A DNA stretch of 64,000 nt from Sodiomyces alkalinus F11 (lineage: Eukaryota; Ascomycota; Sordariomycetes; Glomerellales; Plectosphaerellaceae): contig NW_021167080.1 of the NCBI RefSeq assembly GCF_003711515.1, forward strand, positions 318,430-382,429, read 5' to 3'. The translations under genes and the position numbers were made by a program. Positions 24,998 through 35,159 of the stretch are shown one piece after another; position 1 is the first letter of the stretch, and each line of letters begins with the position of its first letter. The notes beneath the pieces are model-generated. The model did no database searches, was not told the DNA's origin, and saw nothing but the letters and a program-made list of their open reading frames with translations.

Positions 24998-25437
24998 CCT
25001 AACTAGGCTTCTATAGAATAGATAAAATAGCGGAGTAAAATACATAATAATAAAGAAGAATAGATAATAATAATAAAAATACTTCTATCTTTATAGTTAA
25101 AATCTCTATCTAGTATAAAAAATAATCTATTTATATAGAATAATATATCTATATATACCCTATATTTTACCTATCAGATATCTAATTATTCCTACTAGTT
25201 ACCTGCTCCTTATATAAAATAGGTAGGATACTTAATCCGCTTAGAGCTTATAGCAGCGCCCCACTTCCTCCCATATACTGTAACCCGACAAAAATTCTGT
25301 CTAAGCTCCCCAGTAGGGCCCTCCTATATTTGTAGAGACGGCGCGTAACTTGAGACGGCAAGCAGGTCCGTCCTCCTTGCCATTCCACTACTCACCCTAC
25401 CACATCGAACTAAGTATAGCCGAGCTATTTCGACACC
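24998..25437. promoter_or_regulatory. AT-rich intergenic region and HAP5 upstream sequence
   Basis: No gene is seen. The sequence up to about 25230 is very AT-rich and transposon-like. From about 25260 CpA and TpG return, marking the start of the host island. The 180 bp before the HAP5 ATG are C-rich and pyrimidine-rich, as in many fungal promoters and leaders. The start context is GACACCATGG, a good eukaryotic initiation context. Confidence 0.45.
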
Positions 25438-26560
25438 ATGGATGCCTCAAATGTGCCAGGTCACCATCAACAACAGCAGCAGCAGCAGCAGCAGCAACAA
25501 CAAGAACAACAACAACAACAAGGTAGGCCGCAACAACCGGCCTACGACACCAGACATGGAGGACACTATGGTGAGTTCACTGAACCCTCTTCCTCCTTGA
25601 TATACCGAGTTTCTTTCTGATCGCAGACCATATAGGAGCAAGCGCTGCGGTTGGTTCCCGTCGTCGTGGGCGGAGGTGAGCATTTCCGGCTAAAATATGG
25701 TCCCAGCTCTCCGCGCAAGGTTTTGCCCCGGCTGAACTATACACTGGACCCTGGGCGAATGTACGTAGTTGTTCCTGAATTACGTGTTTACGAACATTAG
25801 TAATGCTCATGCTTCCACGCACCCTTGAACAGGTTCACCAGGGATTGACCGGCCAGTACAAGGACATTCTCACTACGTACTGGCAGCAGACAATCAACCA
25901 TCTAGAAAGCGACACGCACGACTACAAGCTTCACCAACTACCACTTGCAAGAATCAAAAAGGTTATGAAAGCAGACCCAGAAGTGAAAATGATATCTGCG
26001 GAAGCTCCCATTCTCTTTGCCAAGGGCTGCGACATCTTCATCACGGAGCTTACTATGCGCGCCTGGATACACGCTGAGGAGAACAAGCGACGGACATTGC
26101 AGCGATCTGACATTGCATCGGCTTTAGCGAAGTCGGACATGTTTGATTTCCTCATTGATATAGTTCCGCGCGAAGAGGCATCCTCTCATACCAAACGGTC
26201 GGGAGGGCAAACAGCCTCTGCGCAGCCAGGCCTGCCCCCAACTGCTGCTGGGTCCCAACTACCTGGTCAGCATGTGCCTCAGCCGTCTAGCCATCCGTCC
26301 TCCCATGCCATGGCACCTTCGGATTATGGACTTAATAACCATGCCATCACATCCGATCAGGATTTCCGGCAGGGCCCAAATATGTATCCAGGGCCAGTGC
26401 AAGGTAATCCATCCGCCTATGGTCAGACCCAGCCTCCCATGTATGGTGAGATTGAGGGCATGTATGGCTATGGGGCCATGCAAACTCAACAGGTAAGCTT
26501 CCAGTACAAAAGTGAGTCTCCACCGGGTCTTTTCAGTTCTCTAACAAGAAAACATGTTAG
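25438..26560 (+). CDS. HAP5: CCAAT-binding factor subunit HAP5/NF-YC (HapE)
   Basis: This is the NF-YC-type histone-fold subunit of the CCAAT-binding complex, which pairs with the NF-YB-type subunit and then the NF-YA-type subunit in the nucleus. The preferred model has exons 25438-25570, 25681-25760, 25833-26492 and 26537-26560 (298 residues). Residues 10-28 are glutamine-rich. Residues about 80-187 form the conserved core, with [48 protein letters not shown] and [11 protein letters not shown] all intact. The rest is Pro/Gln/Tyr-rich. The first splice is uncertain: the more usual-looking acceptor at 25626 would leave an in-frame TGA at 25677, while the acceptor at 25680 keeps the frame and gives [11 protein letters not shown]. 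If the last 44-nt intron is retained, the frame runs to 26654 (344 residues). Codon use and CpA/TpG content are normal, with no sign of RIP. It converges on SEC15. Confidence 0.88.
25457..25522 (+). repeat. CAG/CAA polyglutamine tract in HAP5
   Basis: Mixed CAG and CAA codons encode two glutamine runs split by one glutamate. The CpA-rich tract is intact, which directly shows that RIP has not touched this gene. Length variation between strains is likely (inference). Confidence 0.85.
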
Positions 26561-26968
26561 GCTCCGATGTCCTCGGAGGAGTTTGAATAAGTTAAAGAGT
26601 TGGGCAGGTCTCTCATCGGGGATGCCCAAAGGTCTGGTATCTCACAGCGACTGATCTTTAAACGAAACCCGGAAATAAGCTGCTTAATCATACGGGAATC
26701 CGGGGACCCGGAAAAGGAGAACGGGGGGGTTGGGGAAGCCAGGAATGTGGCGTCATGGCGTTGAATGTGATATGGAATCAGTGGTAGTCGAGCCTGGTCA
26801 ACAAGGTGCCACCGTTACGAGCGAACCATAGTAATGTCCGGATACTATAGGTCATCGACGCCATCGTTAGTGGATTGGCGTTCGGCTTTTGAAATCATTT
26901 CATCATTCCAAACCGAGACGAGAAATTGGAAAGTGGTGCCGCCCGGTTTGTCGATGGAGCTTGTGACG
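26561..26968. other. Convergent intergenic region between HAP5 and SEC15
   Basis: This is about 0.4 kb between the preferred HAP5 stop and the SEC15 stop, normal in base composition. It holds both 3' ends. I see no separate gene. Confidence 0.5.
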
Positions 26969-29768
26969 TTAATCTATCACTTCGGTCAGCTTCCTCCAAA
27001 GGTTCGTTATGAAGGAAGGACGTGCCAAGAAATGTACGTACTTTTCGAGAAGCATCGGTCCGTTAATAGCATCAACTCGCCCGAATTTTTTGTTGCGAAT
27101 CGTGATGTCGAAAAACTCCTCATGGTTCTCGGACTGAAGCAAGTTGACCGTTTGTTGAAGTTCGTCGAGATTCTCCCTTAGCATAGCTCCATTCTCCAGG
27201 CTGTCAACAAACTCAGTGAGATATCGAACATCTTCAGCCAATGCCGCCACAGCATTCCCGTTGATGCACTTAACGTCGGATGATAGCGGCAAAGCCTGTA
27301 AGACATGTAAGCAAACGAGCAGGAACAGCCGGTGCATGATGGGCACAGACGAGAATTTTATTGGCAGCGTGACTTAGAGCGTCGAAGTAGATGAGCTCTT
27401 TAATCTCTCGTGGGAGACCCAGCAAGGTTGAATTCATAATGTTGGAAAGGTATCGTGTGAGTGTCTGCACATAACTGCTGGGTCCAGTGGTAACACTTGT
27501 GGTCATCCTGAGCGACAACAATAAGCACACAGGCTGGAGGTGTGATATCCAAAGTCACAACTCACCAGTCATACTCTGCTGTGTCTACAAGGTCGTCAAT
27601 CTTGGAATTCACGAGCTCGAAGATCCGCTTTTCGGCAGTCTTCTTGTGGTAGCGGAATTGCCCCGTGGCCGTCAGGGACACGGGTCCGCCTGCAGAGCTT
27701 GAGGACCTTGCTCTGATCAATAGTTGCTCCAGCTCCCGGCATGCGGTCTCGAAATGTTCCAGGTTGATAAGAATCTGCACAATCTGGCCCAGGTACTGGG
27801 AATTCAACCTCTCAACCAATGACTTGCAAACTTTATCTGTCAACAGCTCGTCTAAGGACTAGAGAAATCAGAATATCGATTAGTGTACGGCAGGTTTAGG
27901 GGGTATGGAGCAGTCACACGTTTTGCAGGGTCTCGTCAATGACGGCTGTATGTCGAAAATGATCATCGGAGAAGAAGTAAAATTGATTCAGAAAGTTCCG
28001 GATGTCAATGCAACAGAGCGGATACATCTGAGAGAAGGGCAGAACGCACGGGAAACTAGAAAGTGTCAGTTATTGGCGCCAGGCCAGCCACCACGCCTCG
28101 CAACTACTGCGGGTACACAAACCTCAGCTCCCTGTTATCTTGCGAGAACCAGCTAACGTTCAGCACTTTCTCGTATTCTTCACGGGTGTTGACGGCCATG
28201 GGCATGTAGTCATCCGTGGAGACAATCTACCATGATTAGCACGAGTCAGAAACTTGTTCCCATACCAGTTCAACCATACATTCTGAAAGTCTTCGCTGAA
28301 ACTACGCTTTAGTAGTTCTGCATATTTATCGAATAACACGAGAAGGAAGTTGTCAATAATAGAAATTGAATAACCCCAGCCCTGTTGAAAAGTACGTCAG
28401 GATGGGCCGGGCAAAGGAGTGTAGAGCCAGGGGCACCAGACCTCCATGGTCTGAATGAAGAGAGAAATGACACCTTTGACCCTCAAGAGCGTTTCGGCAT
28501 TGGTCACGTCGTTAAATGCTTTCGAAATAAGGGCTATCGCTGTGTGGCACATCGAATCCCAGAGCTCATCAACCTAACGAATACGTCGGTGGTCAGGTGA
28601 GGGTTTGCCGCCATTCAGGAGTTCCGCGTCACTTACGTCTACAGCGGATCTGAGCTGAGGTGTCCGCTGCATTGTGGCTTTCTCGACGATGGCAAACCCA
28701 GCAATACTCTCTAGGAGGCTGCTAAGTGACGTCTCATCGTCGGTTGCAAAGCTAATGGAGCTTGGTAGTACCAGATCCTTCTGTTGTCGCCGTGTCGTGG
28801 CATATTCGGCTCTGAATCTATCCATTTCCCCAAGCGCATCGTATATATGTAGACACTCGAAAAGTGGAGTGAAGTCGACCTGGAGCTCTTCATTATCGAG
28901 TGCGTCGAACTCTTCGCTCTCGTCAAAAACAAGTTCAACAGCGGAATTGAGTCTGAACCGATTCAAGTAACCGTCCCTATCCACACGTTCTCTCTGCCGG
29001 GCCCTCCTGAGCTCTGTGTGATAGAACGCGACTTCACCGAGAAATTGCGACGTCTCACGGATTCGAAACAGCCAGGTATTGAGGTCATTCATGACCGCTT
29101 CGGAGATGACCTTTTGCAATGATGGGATGGACTTATGAATGGTATCGGCCAGCCGATTTTGTGTGGCGTACTTGTTCTGTATGATGGGCACCAGGTGCTC
29201 GTTCTGGAGATCGTCCAAGGACTTCAGAGCAGCATAGTATTTCTGCTTGCGGATGAGCTCGTGGGTATGGTTTACTGCATGCAGGATCTCTAGGGATTCT
29301 TTGAGTGAAATAGAGGCGTCGGCAATGTTTCGTCGAACCGCACGAGTGTTCACTAACCCCCGTTTCTGGTCGGCGAGTCTTTCAGTGCTAGCTTGAATAG
29401 ACTGATTGAGTTGAAGAATTTCTGTAGTCAAGGATACAGTCCCTTCCCTTACTTGCTGCAGCTGGTCCACTGAGCTGAGGAACTCCTCATGCTTGGTTAA
29501 GCCAACCCGCTCAATGTCCGCTTCGCGATCCTCTGCATATCGAGCCAGAATGCGCACAAGTGAGGTGGTCCGGTTCGAGACGAATGCATCTTTCAGCACA
29601 TGAATGAGCTGGTCCAGGAAGTCGGCGTCAGACGACAATAGAACCATCTATTATTTCAGATAACGTCCGTCAGTCGTCTCTCAAGCGCTTCAAAGGTTCA
29701 GTCACAAGCCGGCATACCTGTTCCACAGCGTTGCGGTAGCCATCGAGTGTGAACGGGCGGCGAGACAT
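26969..29768 (-). CDS. SEC15: Exocyst complex component Sec15
   Basis: Sec15 is the exocyst subunit that binds the Rab GTPase of secretory vesicles and helps tether them to the plasma membrane at growth sites. I read nine exons: 29768-29718, 29647-28637, 28573-28442, 28381-28280, 28226-28123, 28055-27920, 27858-27566, 27507-27351 and 27295-26969. The eight introns are 53-70 nt with GT...AG ends, and all phases agree. The product is 770 residues, the size usual in filamentous fungi. It starts MSRRPFTLDGYRNAVEQ, continues with a coiled-coil-rich N-terminal half (LTKHEEFL, SLTTEILQLNQSIQAS, NTRAVRRNIADAS) and includes SEEFDALDNEELQVDFTPLF. The C-terminal helical part contains CVLPFSQMYPLCCIDIRNF, KVCKSLVERL and NIMNSTLLGLPREIKEL. 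The frame is open upstream to 29852, but ATG 29768 fits the family start. The last residues, after NGPMLLEK, are less certain because a GTACGT there could be a donor. No damage is seen. Confidence 0.92.
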
Positions 29769-30275
29769 AGTGGCGAGTATATATCCTTGAAGTTCCAGAA
29801 CATCCTCCCGGGCAAACCTGGTATAAACAACCACCGACAAAGGTCGGGTCACTTGGCGTACCCTCGATAATTATTACCCACGGAGGAGGATTTGCAATGA
29901 TTACGGTATGTCAGATAAAGCGTAGTCGAAATCGTCACAAAAACGGTTAAAATTGATTAAGGCAATTATATATAATTATAACTATGTCGGACCGTTAGGG
30001 AACCACTACCTCCGTATTTTATATAGTGCAGATTCTATAAGCGTTTACCCGGATTATAATCTTAGTAATCCGGCCCGTTATATAATCGAAAAGACTATAA
30101 TCTATTTGATATACCCTGTAATCGCCCTAAACATGAGCTAGGCGATTAAAGCTATTCGTAACCGGCAGATATAACAGGTATATAACCTATATAATCTCTT
30201 CGCTATAGCCGCCCTTAAATTCATCCTCTAGGTCCTCTAAATACTCTATCCGGACTTCCTTTAGCTATTTTTAAG
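29769..30275. other. SEC15 upstream region and start of transposon DNA
   Basis: The first 150 bp or so have normal composition and would include the SEC15 promoter and leader. From about 29960 the sequence becomes TpA-rich and CpA-poor. A short motif at 30143-30160 (ATTAAAGCTATTCGTAA) recurs at 2309-2325 in the small element near the window start, so an element remnant may be present. No gene is supported. Confidence 0.4.
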
Positions 30276-32881
30276 GCGACACTTATTCCGACTAGGGCAC
30301 TTGTTTATTCCGACTGGGGTAATATTGTCAGCAGCCGGCGCTAGCCGCCACGGTCGCGATCTTTCCCTTTATAGTAGGTTTAATCCGTTTAATCCGTTCA
30401 GATCGTCTTTTTGCCCTTGGTTATAATCGTTAATTAAGCTATCTTCCTATAATATAATTAGGCACGCTATCCTAGCTCTTTCTATAACCAACGGATAGCT
30501 TTATCTATTCCCGACTAGGATCCAGGTAGGATTAGGTCGCCTCCTACTAAATTTAGGTTAGATTAACCCTAACCCCTACCCCCACGATATCCACGGCCCC
30601 GACCCCGAGCCTGACTATAAGGATAACCACGACCGCTACCTTATTATTATTATTATTGTTATTATTATTATTATTCTAAAAAACGGGCAGTAACCTCTGC
30701 CTGCCGCTAGCGTGCCCTCTTTTCTTCGAGTTCCTATTCCGATAAATCGCGGGCACGCGTTACTACGTCTTATTAGCGCCTATTACTCCTACGAGGGATT
30801 AAGGTAACTAGGATATCTTTAGCCGTAATACGCGAGCGGCCACGGCTAGATAAAACTATAATAGAATTAAGTATATAATATAATCTATCTTCTATAAGAA
30901 GATCGCGATTAAGGTACTAGTATAGATAAAGCTTAAGATATATAAACGGTTACGGTTTAGTCTTTTACTCTTTTACGAGGATTATATATAAGCAGGGTAC
31001 GCTAAACTACGTTTTAAACGTATTAGTATAATATATTAATAATAGGTTACCCTTCTTAATACCGATAGCTACACGATATTAGCCTAGAAGTAATACTAAG
31101 GCGGGCCTACTATATCACGTTCTTATATCTCCTATCTATAAGCGCGTATAATAATCTTAGATCCAATATAAAGCCTGAATAGCCTTACTCGCCTTATATT
31201 TAACTTAACGATTCTTTACTATCTCTTCTACGCGTTTAGCTAGGAATTTAAGGTCGGTAATAGAGTTAAATAGATAGCTCGTAATCTCTTTATAGCTTAC
31301 CTCCACGCGTAATATAACGCGTATACTAAAGTTCCGAAGCTACGAGGTCTAATAAGTAACGAACTATTTCCGCTACGGTATCTAAGTCTTAAGGATATAT
31401 TAAATAACGGCCTCCTAGTTAGCGAACTCTTTAAGTATAAATAGCTAGGCGGCCTTATAATCCTCTTCCGATTTGACGTATATAATAGCCGTCTAGACTA
31501 TTATAAAGCTACGAGGATTATACGGTATCGTACTATAATCGGGAAAGGTAGTATTAAAAGGAAATTCCGGTATTATTAGTTTACTAAAAAGAGGCGTTAT
31601 AGATTTAGATACTTTAAACGCCTTGCGTTATTCATCGGTATCGTCGCCTTACTATACCTATTTATCCTTTATCTTACTTTACATATTTTTATTTATATAC
31701 TATACGTAAATCTACTATAAGGTATTATCGAATACTATAGCTATAGTGTTTTTAAATACCTTATCGAAGTGTAATATAATTATAAGACGGCGCTGGATAA
31801 TAAGGCGGATATAATATTTATCTAAGCGTTAAAGAACCTATTCGTACGCCTCCTAATCTTCTTTATTCACGAGGCAAAAAGTAATATTAAAGGTAGTCTA
31901 GATATTACTAATTCTGTAGATATTAATAAAGGGTATCTTAAACCGATTAGTCTTTTATATATTATCGCTAATTATAACCTTAGGATTAAGCTTCCATATC
32001 CGCTCGCACTATAGATAAGTCTAGATAATCGAAGTGATAACGCTCCTAAGCTATTAGTAGTTATACTTAATTCCACGCGTCTTGAATTCGCGGATTAAGG
32101 CTTATATAGGCGTATAGCCACCGAGTAACTCCTCGCGTGCCTTTAAGATCTTACTAACGATATCGCTTCTTAGCTAAACTTAGTAGGAAATAATATATTA
32201 GATAGGTAAGAGTCGCGAGGATTAAATACTAACCTAGTCTAGATACTTTTCGCGTATAAAGGAGGTAATCGTATAAGCCGATAATAGGGTTATACGGAAC
32301 TATTAGTAAATCTTATCCCTTTATTTATTAGTCTAATTTCTCTTACGATAGATAGGATAGACCGAGATATTAAGGCTTACCTTATAGTCGTGATTAGGGT
32401 TTATACTTATAACGAACTAATAATCGTTAATTTAATTAGCTTTAATCGAGAAAGGATAGATAGTCTTTTTTAATATTATATTAGGCCTCGCGCCTATAGT
32501 AACTAAAGGGCGTATAGAGCCTCTATAATCATAGTAAAGGTCGTAGCGACGATATATACTATCTTTAGCTATGTTAGTTAACAGTCGAATTATAATCGCG
32601 TAGCCGTTATCGCGCGCCTATTTATTAGCGTGCGTAAGCAGCTCGTTAATATCCTTATACCTAAGGTTAAAAGAGTACGGCGGTAAAAGCGCTATTTTAA
32701 CGTTATTAGGCGTTAAAGATAGTTAGATAATTAGGAAGATAAAAAATACGATAGTGGTTATACGGATTAAACGGATTAAACCTACTATAAAGGGAAAGAT
32801 CGCGACCGTGGCGGCTGGCGTCGGCTGCTGATAATAGTACCCTAGTCGGAATAAATAAGTGCCCTAGTCGGAATAAGTGCC
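30276..32881 (+). mobile_element. 2.6-kb DNA element with about 120-bp terminal inverted repeats
   Basis: The left end (from AGGCGACACTTATTCCGAC) is the reverse complement of the right end over about 120 bp, with few differences. The end repeat carries a doubled TTATTCCGACT motif, the sequence CAGCAGCCGGCGC and a GTTTAATCCGTTTAATCCG motif. Both sides are flanked by TTTTA, a candidate 5-bp target duplication. It contains a degenerate TTA array (about 30644-30673) and a long decayed plus-strand frame. Terminal inverted repeats point to a cut-and-paste DNA transposon, but I cannot assign a superfamily. It is RIP-mutated. Confidence 0.75.
31130..32730 (+). pseudogene. Decayed, unrecognised reading frame of the 2.6-kb element
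   Basis: One plus-strand register (codon starts such as 31202, 31502 and 31751) stays coherent for about 530 codons, broken only by TAG and TAA. Legible parts include KLRGLYGIVL (about 31505), YLKPISLLYIIANYN (about 31930), LYRRIATE and LLACL (about 32105), NILDR, LFAYKGGNR (about 32250), and a basic C-terminal region with VRKQLVNILIPKVKRVRR (about 32630). I do not recognise the family and see no clear DDE or tyrosine-recombinase signature. By position it should be the transposase (inference). Confidence 0.4.
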
Positions 32882-33492
32882 GCCTTTTTATTATAGCCGT
32901 TCCCGTATATCTATCACGTCTATATAAGACCTAAATTTCTTACATTTCTTGCCGTATAACGCCTTTATTAGCCCGTCTACTATTATTTCCGCGCTTATAA
33001 CGTATATTATAAGTATTTACCCTTATTCCTTTACTTAACGTAACTAGTAACCGTGGATATCGATATAGCGAAGGCGTATTATTAATATGCTAATCTCTTT
33101 ATTAACTAACCGAATCGTTTAGTTATTATCGTATAGGGTCCTTAATTCCGGATTTTACATTCTACTCCTATACTATATAATAGCCCTAATATAAAGATAT
33201 CTTCTTTTATACCTTATACTAACGCTAATAGCTCTGATTTGGTTATTAACGTTATAACCGTATCTTACTTATTAGCACGCTAGGCGCTAGTTCCTCTAAA
33301 TAAGCGTATTACGAATACTTAACTACTCTTATCATCCTTCTTATAACTCACGTGGGGGGACCTACGTTTTACGCGTAAACGACCTAAACCACTCAAAACC
33401 TATATTAATCGATAGCTCTTTTCAAGCTCTATACGCCTATCCATAGCCTTATATCGCGCAGGCGCTAGTTTAGGTGTATTATAATTGCGAAA
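32882..33492. other. Unassigned RIP-mutated stretch and LINE-I leader
   Basis: No gene is supported. The sequence up to about 33340 is strongly CpA/TpG-depleted and may be a remnant of another element. The last 150 bp probably form the 5' leader of LINE-I copy B, though its exact 5' end is not visible. Confidence 0.35.
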
Positions 33493-35151
33493 ATGCCTGA
33501 AAACGGGTCTGCAGCTCCCCCGCGTGCGGGGGAAAAGTCTAACGTAGCCCGTGCGTCCACGCTAACAAAGTAGCAGGCCTAGCCGCGTAGAGCCGCACCC
33601 CCGACCTCGACCTAACCATAACGCTATAAATAACAGTCTATTAGCTATAATGCTAGCTATAATAACGCCTCTAATGCTCCGAACGGCCCTAACGGCCCTA
33701 ACGCCCCTATAGCTATAAAGGGCCTAGGGGAGGTTAATATAGGTAATACCTTTAATATAGAGGATTTAACACTTACTACGTCTCTAAATTCGAAAAGACA
33801 CCTTAGCCCTTCTACACCTACTCCTAGACGTTTTTCTAGGACCCGAATCGAATCCCCCTCGGACTCGGAAGCCGAAGGCGCTTTCGAAACGCCTACTAGG
33901 GGCCCCCTCCTTCTAGGCCCCCCTCTGCTAAAAGACCGAGCCTTTTAGGCTCTAAAAAGGCTAAAAAGACGCCTAGAATAGCTAAAGCCCCTAGAGAAGC
34001 CTCAGCTAAGCCCCAGAAGTCGACTAGTTCGGCTAGTAAGGCATACGCTAAGGAACTACACTAATAGGCTCTCTAGCTACTTTAACAGGCCTATACCCTT
34101 AACTCTGCCTCCCAGATTAAGGCCCTATCCGTAGGGCTTAAATCTGCTATCGACGGAGTTCTAGAAGCCCCCTAGCCTCCTATACTTGAATAGAAGGTCG
34201 ACAAACTAGCCTACGCAGTTCGTAGGCTTATAGAATAGGCTAAACCCCTTTATAGCGAGGCTATAAAGGGGAAAAAAGGCCCTATAGTATCCTAGGCCCC
34301 TATTTTAGAGGCCCTAGCACCCCCCCTATAGACCCTAAAAGGGTCCCTAAGGTTGTCCTTTAACCTACGGCAGGGGCAGCGATTCCTAGAGAAAACTTCG
34401 ACCTCCTCGCGCTTTGGAATAAGCTTAATAAGGCCCTAAAACTTCCTATAGTTACGGCTATTAGCCGGTCGACTAACGGGAACCTTATGTTAGCCCCTAG
34501 GCCGAAATATAGCGTTTAATAGCTCCTAGACTCGTAGAAATAGTGGTTTAAAGAGCTAAACCTCCACCTCTAGCCCCTCTAGCCTATAGGCGACTAGTTT
34601 AAGCTTATTATTAAATAGGTGCCTTCTAAGGCCTTTAGGGCTATCGATGCCCCTTTACCCGACCCCTCCGAGCCGCCGTAAAAGGCCTTAAATCGAAGCC
34701 TATAACAGGGTCTAGATCTATAAGAACTAGCCACTAAAATCGGCACCTTTAACCCTATTAGGGTAGTAGGGAAGCCTTAGTGGCTAGGGGCTCTAAACGC
34801 GTTTTACGGTATAGTCGTTATTTCTATGTCCTTTACTAAAGAATATAAGTACTGCCTAAAATAGGGGCTCTATATAGCCGGATAGCGGCTAAAGGTCTAT
34901 AAATATAGACCTATAACCCCTAGAACCTAGTGTTCTAACTACTCGAAATTTGGGTATACCCGAGGGACCTATAAAGGCCTAGTCTCCTGCCCTATCTTTG
35001 CCGTTAAAGGCTATAGGGAGGAATACCACTACTATAACGAATATAAAGAATACGGAGACTACAAATATAAGACCTATAAGTGCTATAACTATAAAGGTGA
35101 TTACCCCCCCTTTAGCAGGGACCATAAGGTCTTTTAAGCTATAAAACCTTA
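33493..35151 (+). pseudogene. LINE-I copy B ORF1 (gag-like), decayed
   Basis: It starts with MPENGSAAPPRAGEKSNVAR. A Ser/Pro-rich region follows (about 33790-33960), and a cluster of CCHC-type knuckles lies near the C terminus (about 34930-35130). Several knuckle cysteines are now tyrosine (TGY to TAY), as RIP would produce. Such ORF1 proteins bind the element RNA. It contains many in-frame TAG codons. Confidence 0.7.
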
Positions 35152-35159
35152 ATTCTATA

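Noticed and set aside
25447..25822. Minus-strand frames opposite HAP5, including a poly-Leu run
   Set aside because: They are antisense to the polyglutamine codons and first introns of HAP5; conserved protein sequence is on the plus strand.
26834..27181. 115-codon plus-strand frame
   Set aside because: It is antisense to the last SEC15 exon, where the minus strand matches the conserved Sec15 sequence.
28674..28970. 98-codon plus-strand frame
   Set aside because: It is a shadow of the large SEC15 exon on the minus strand.
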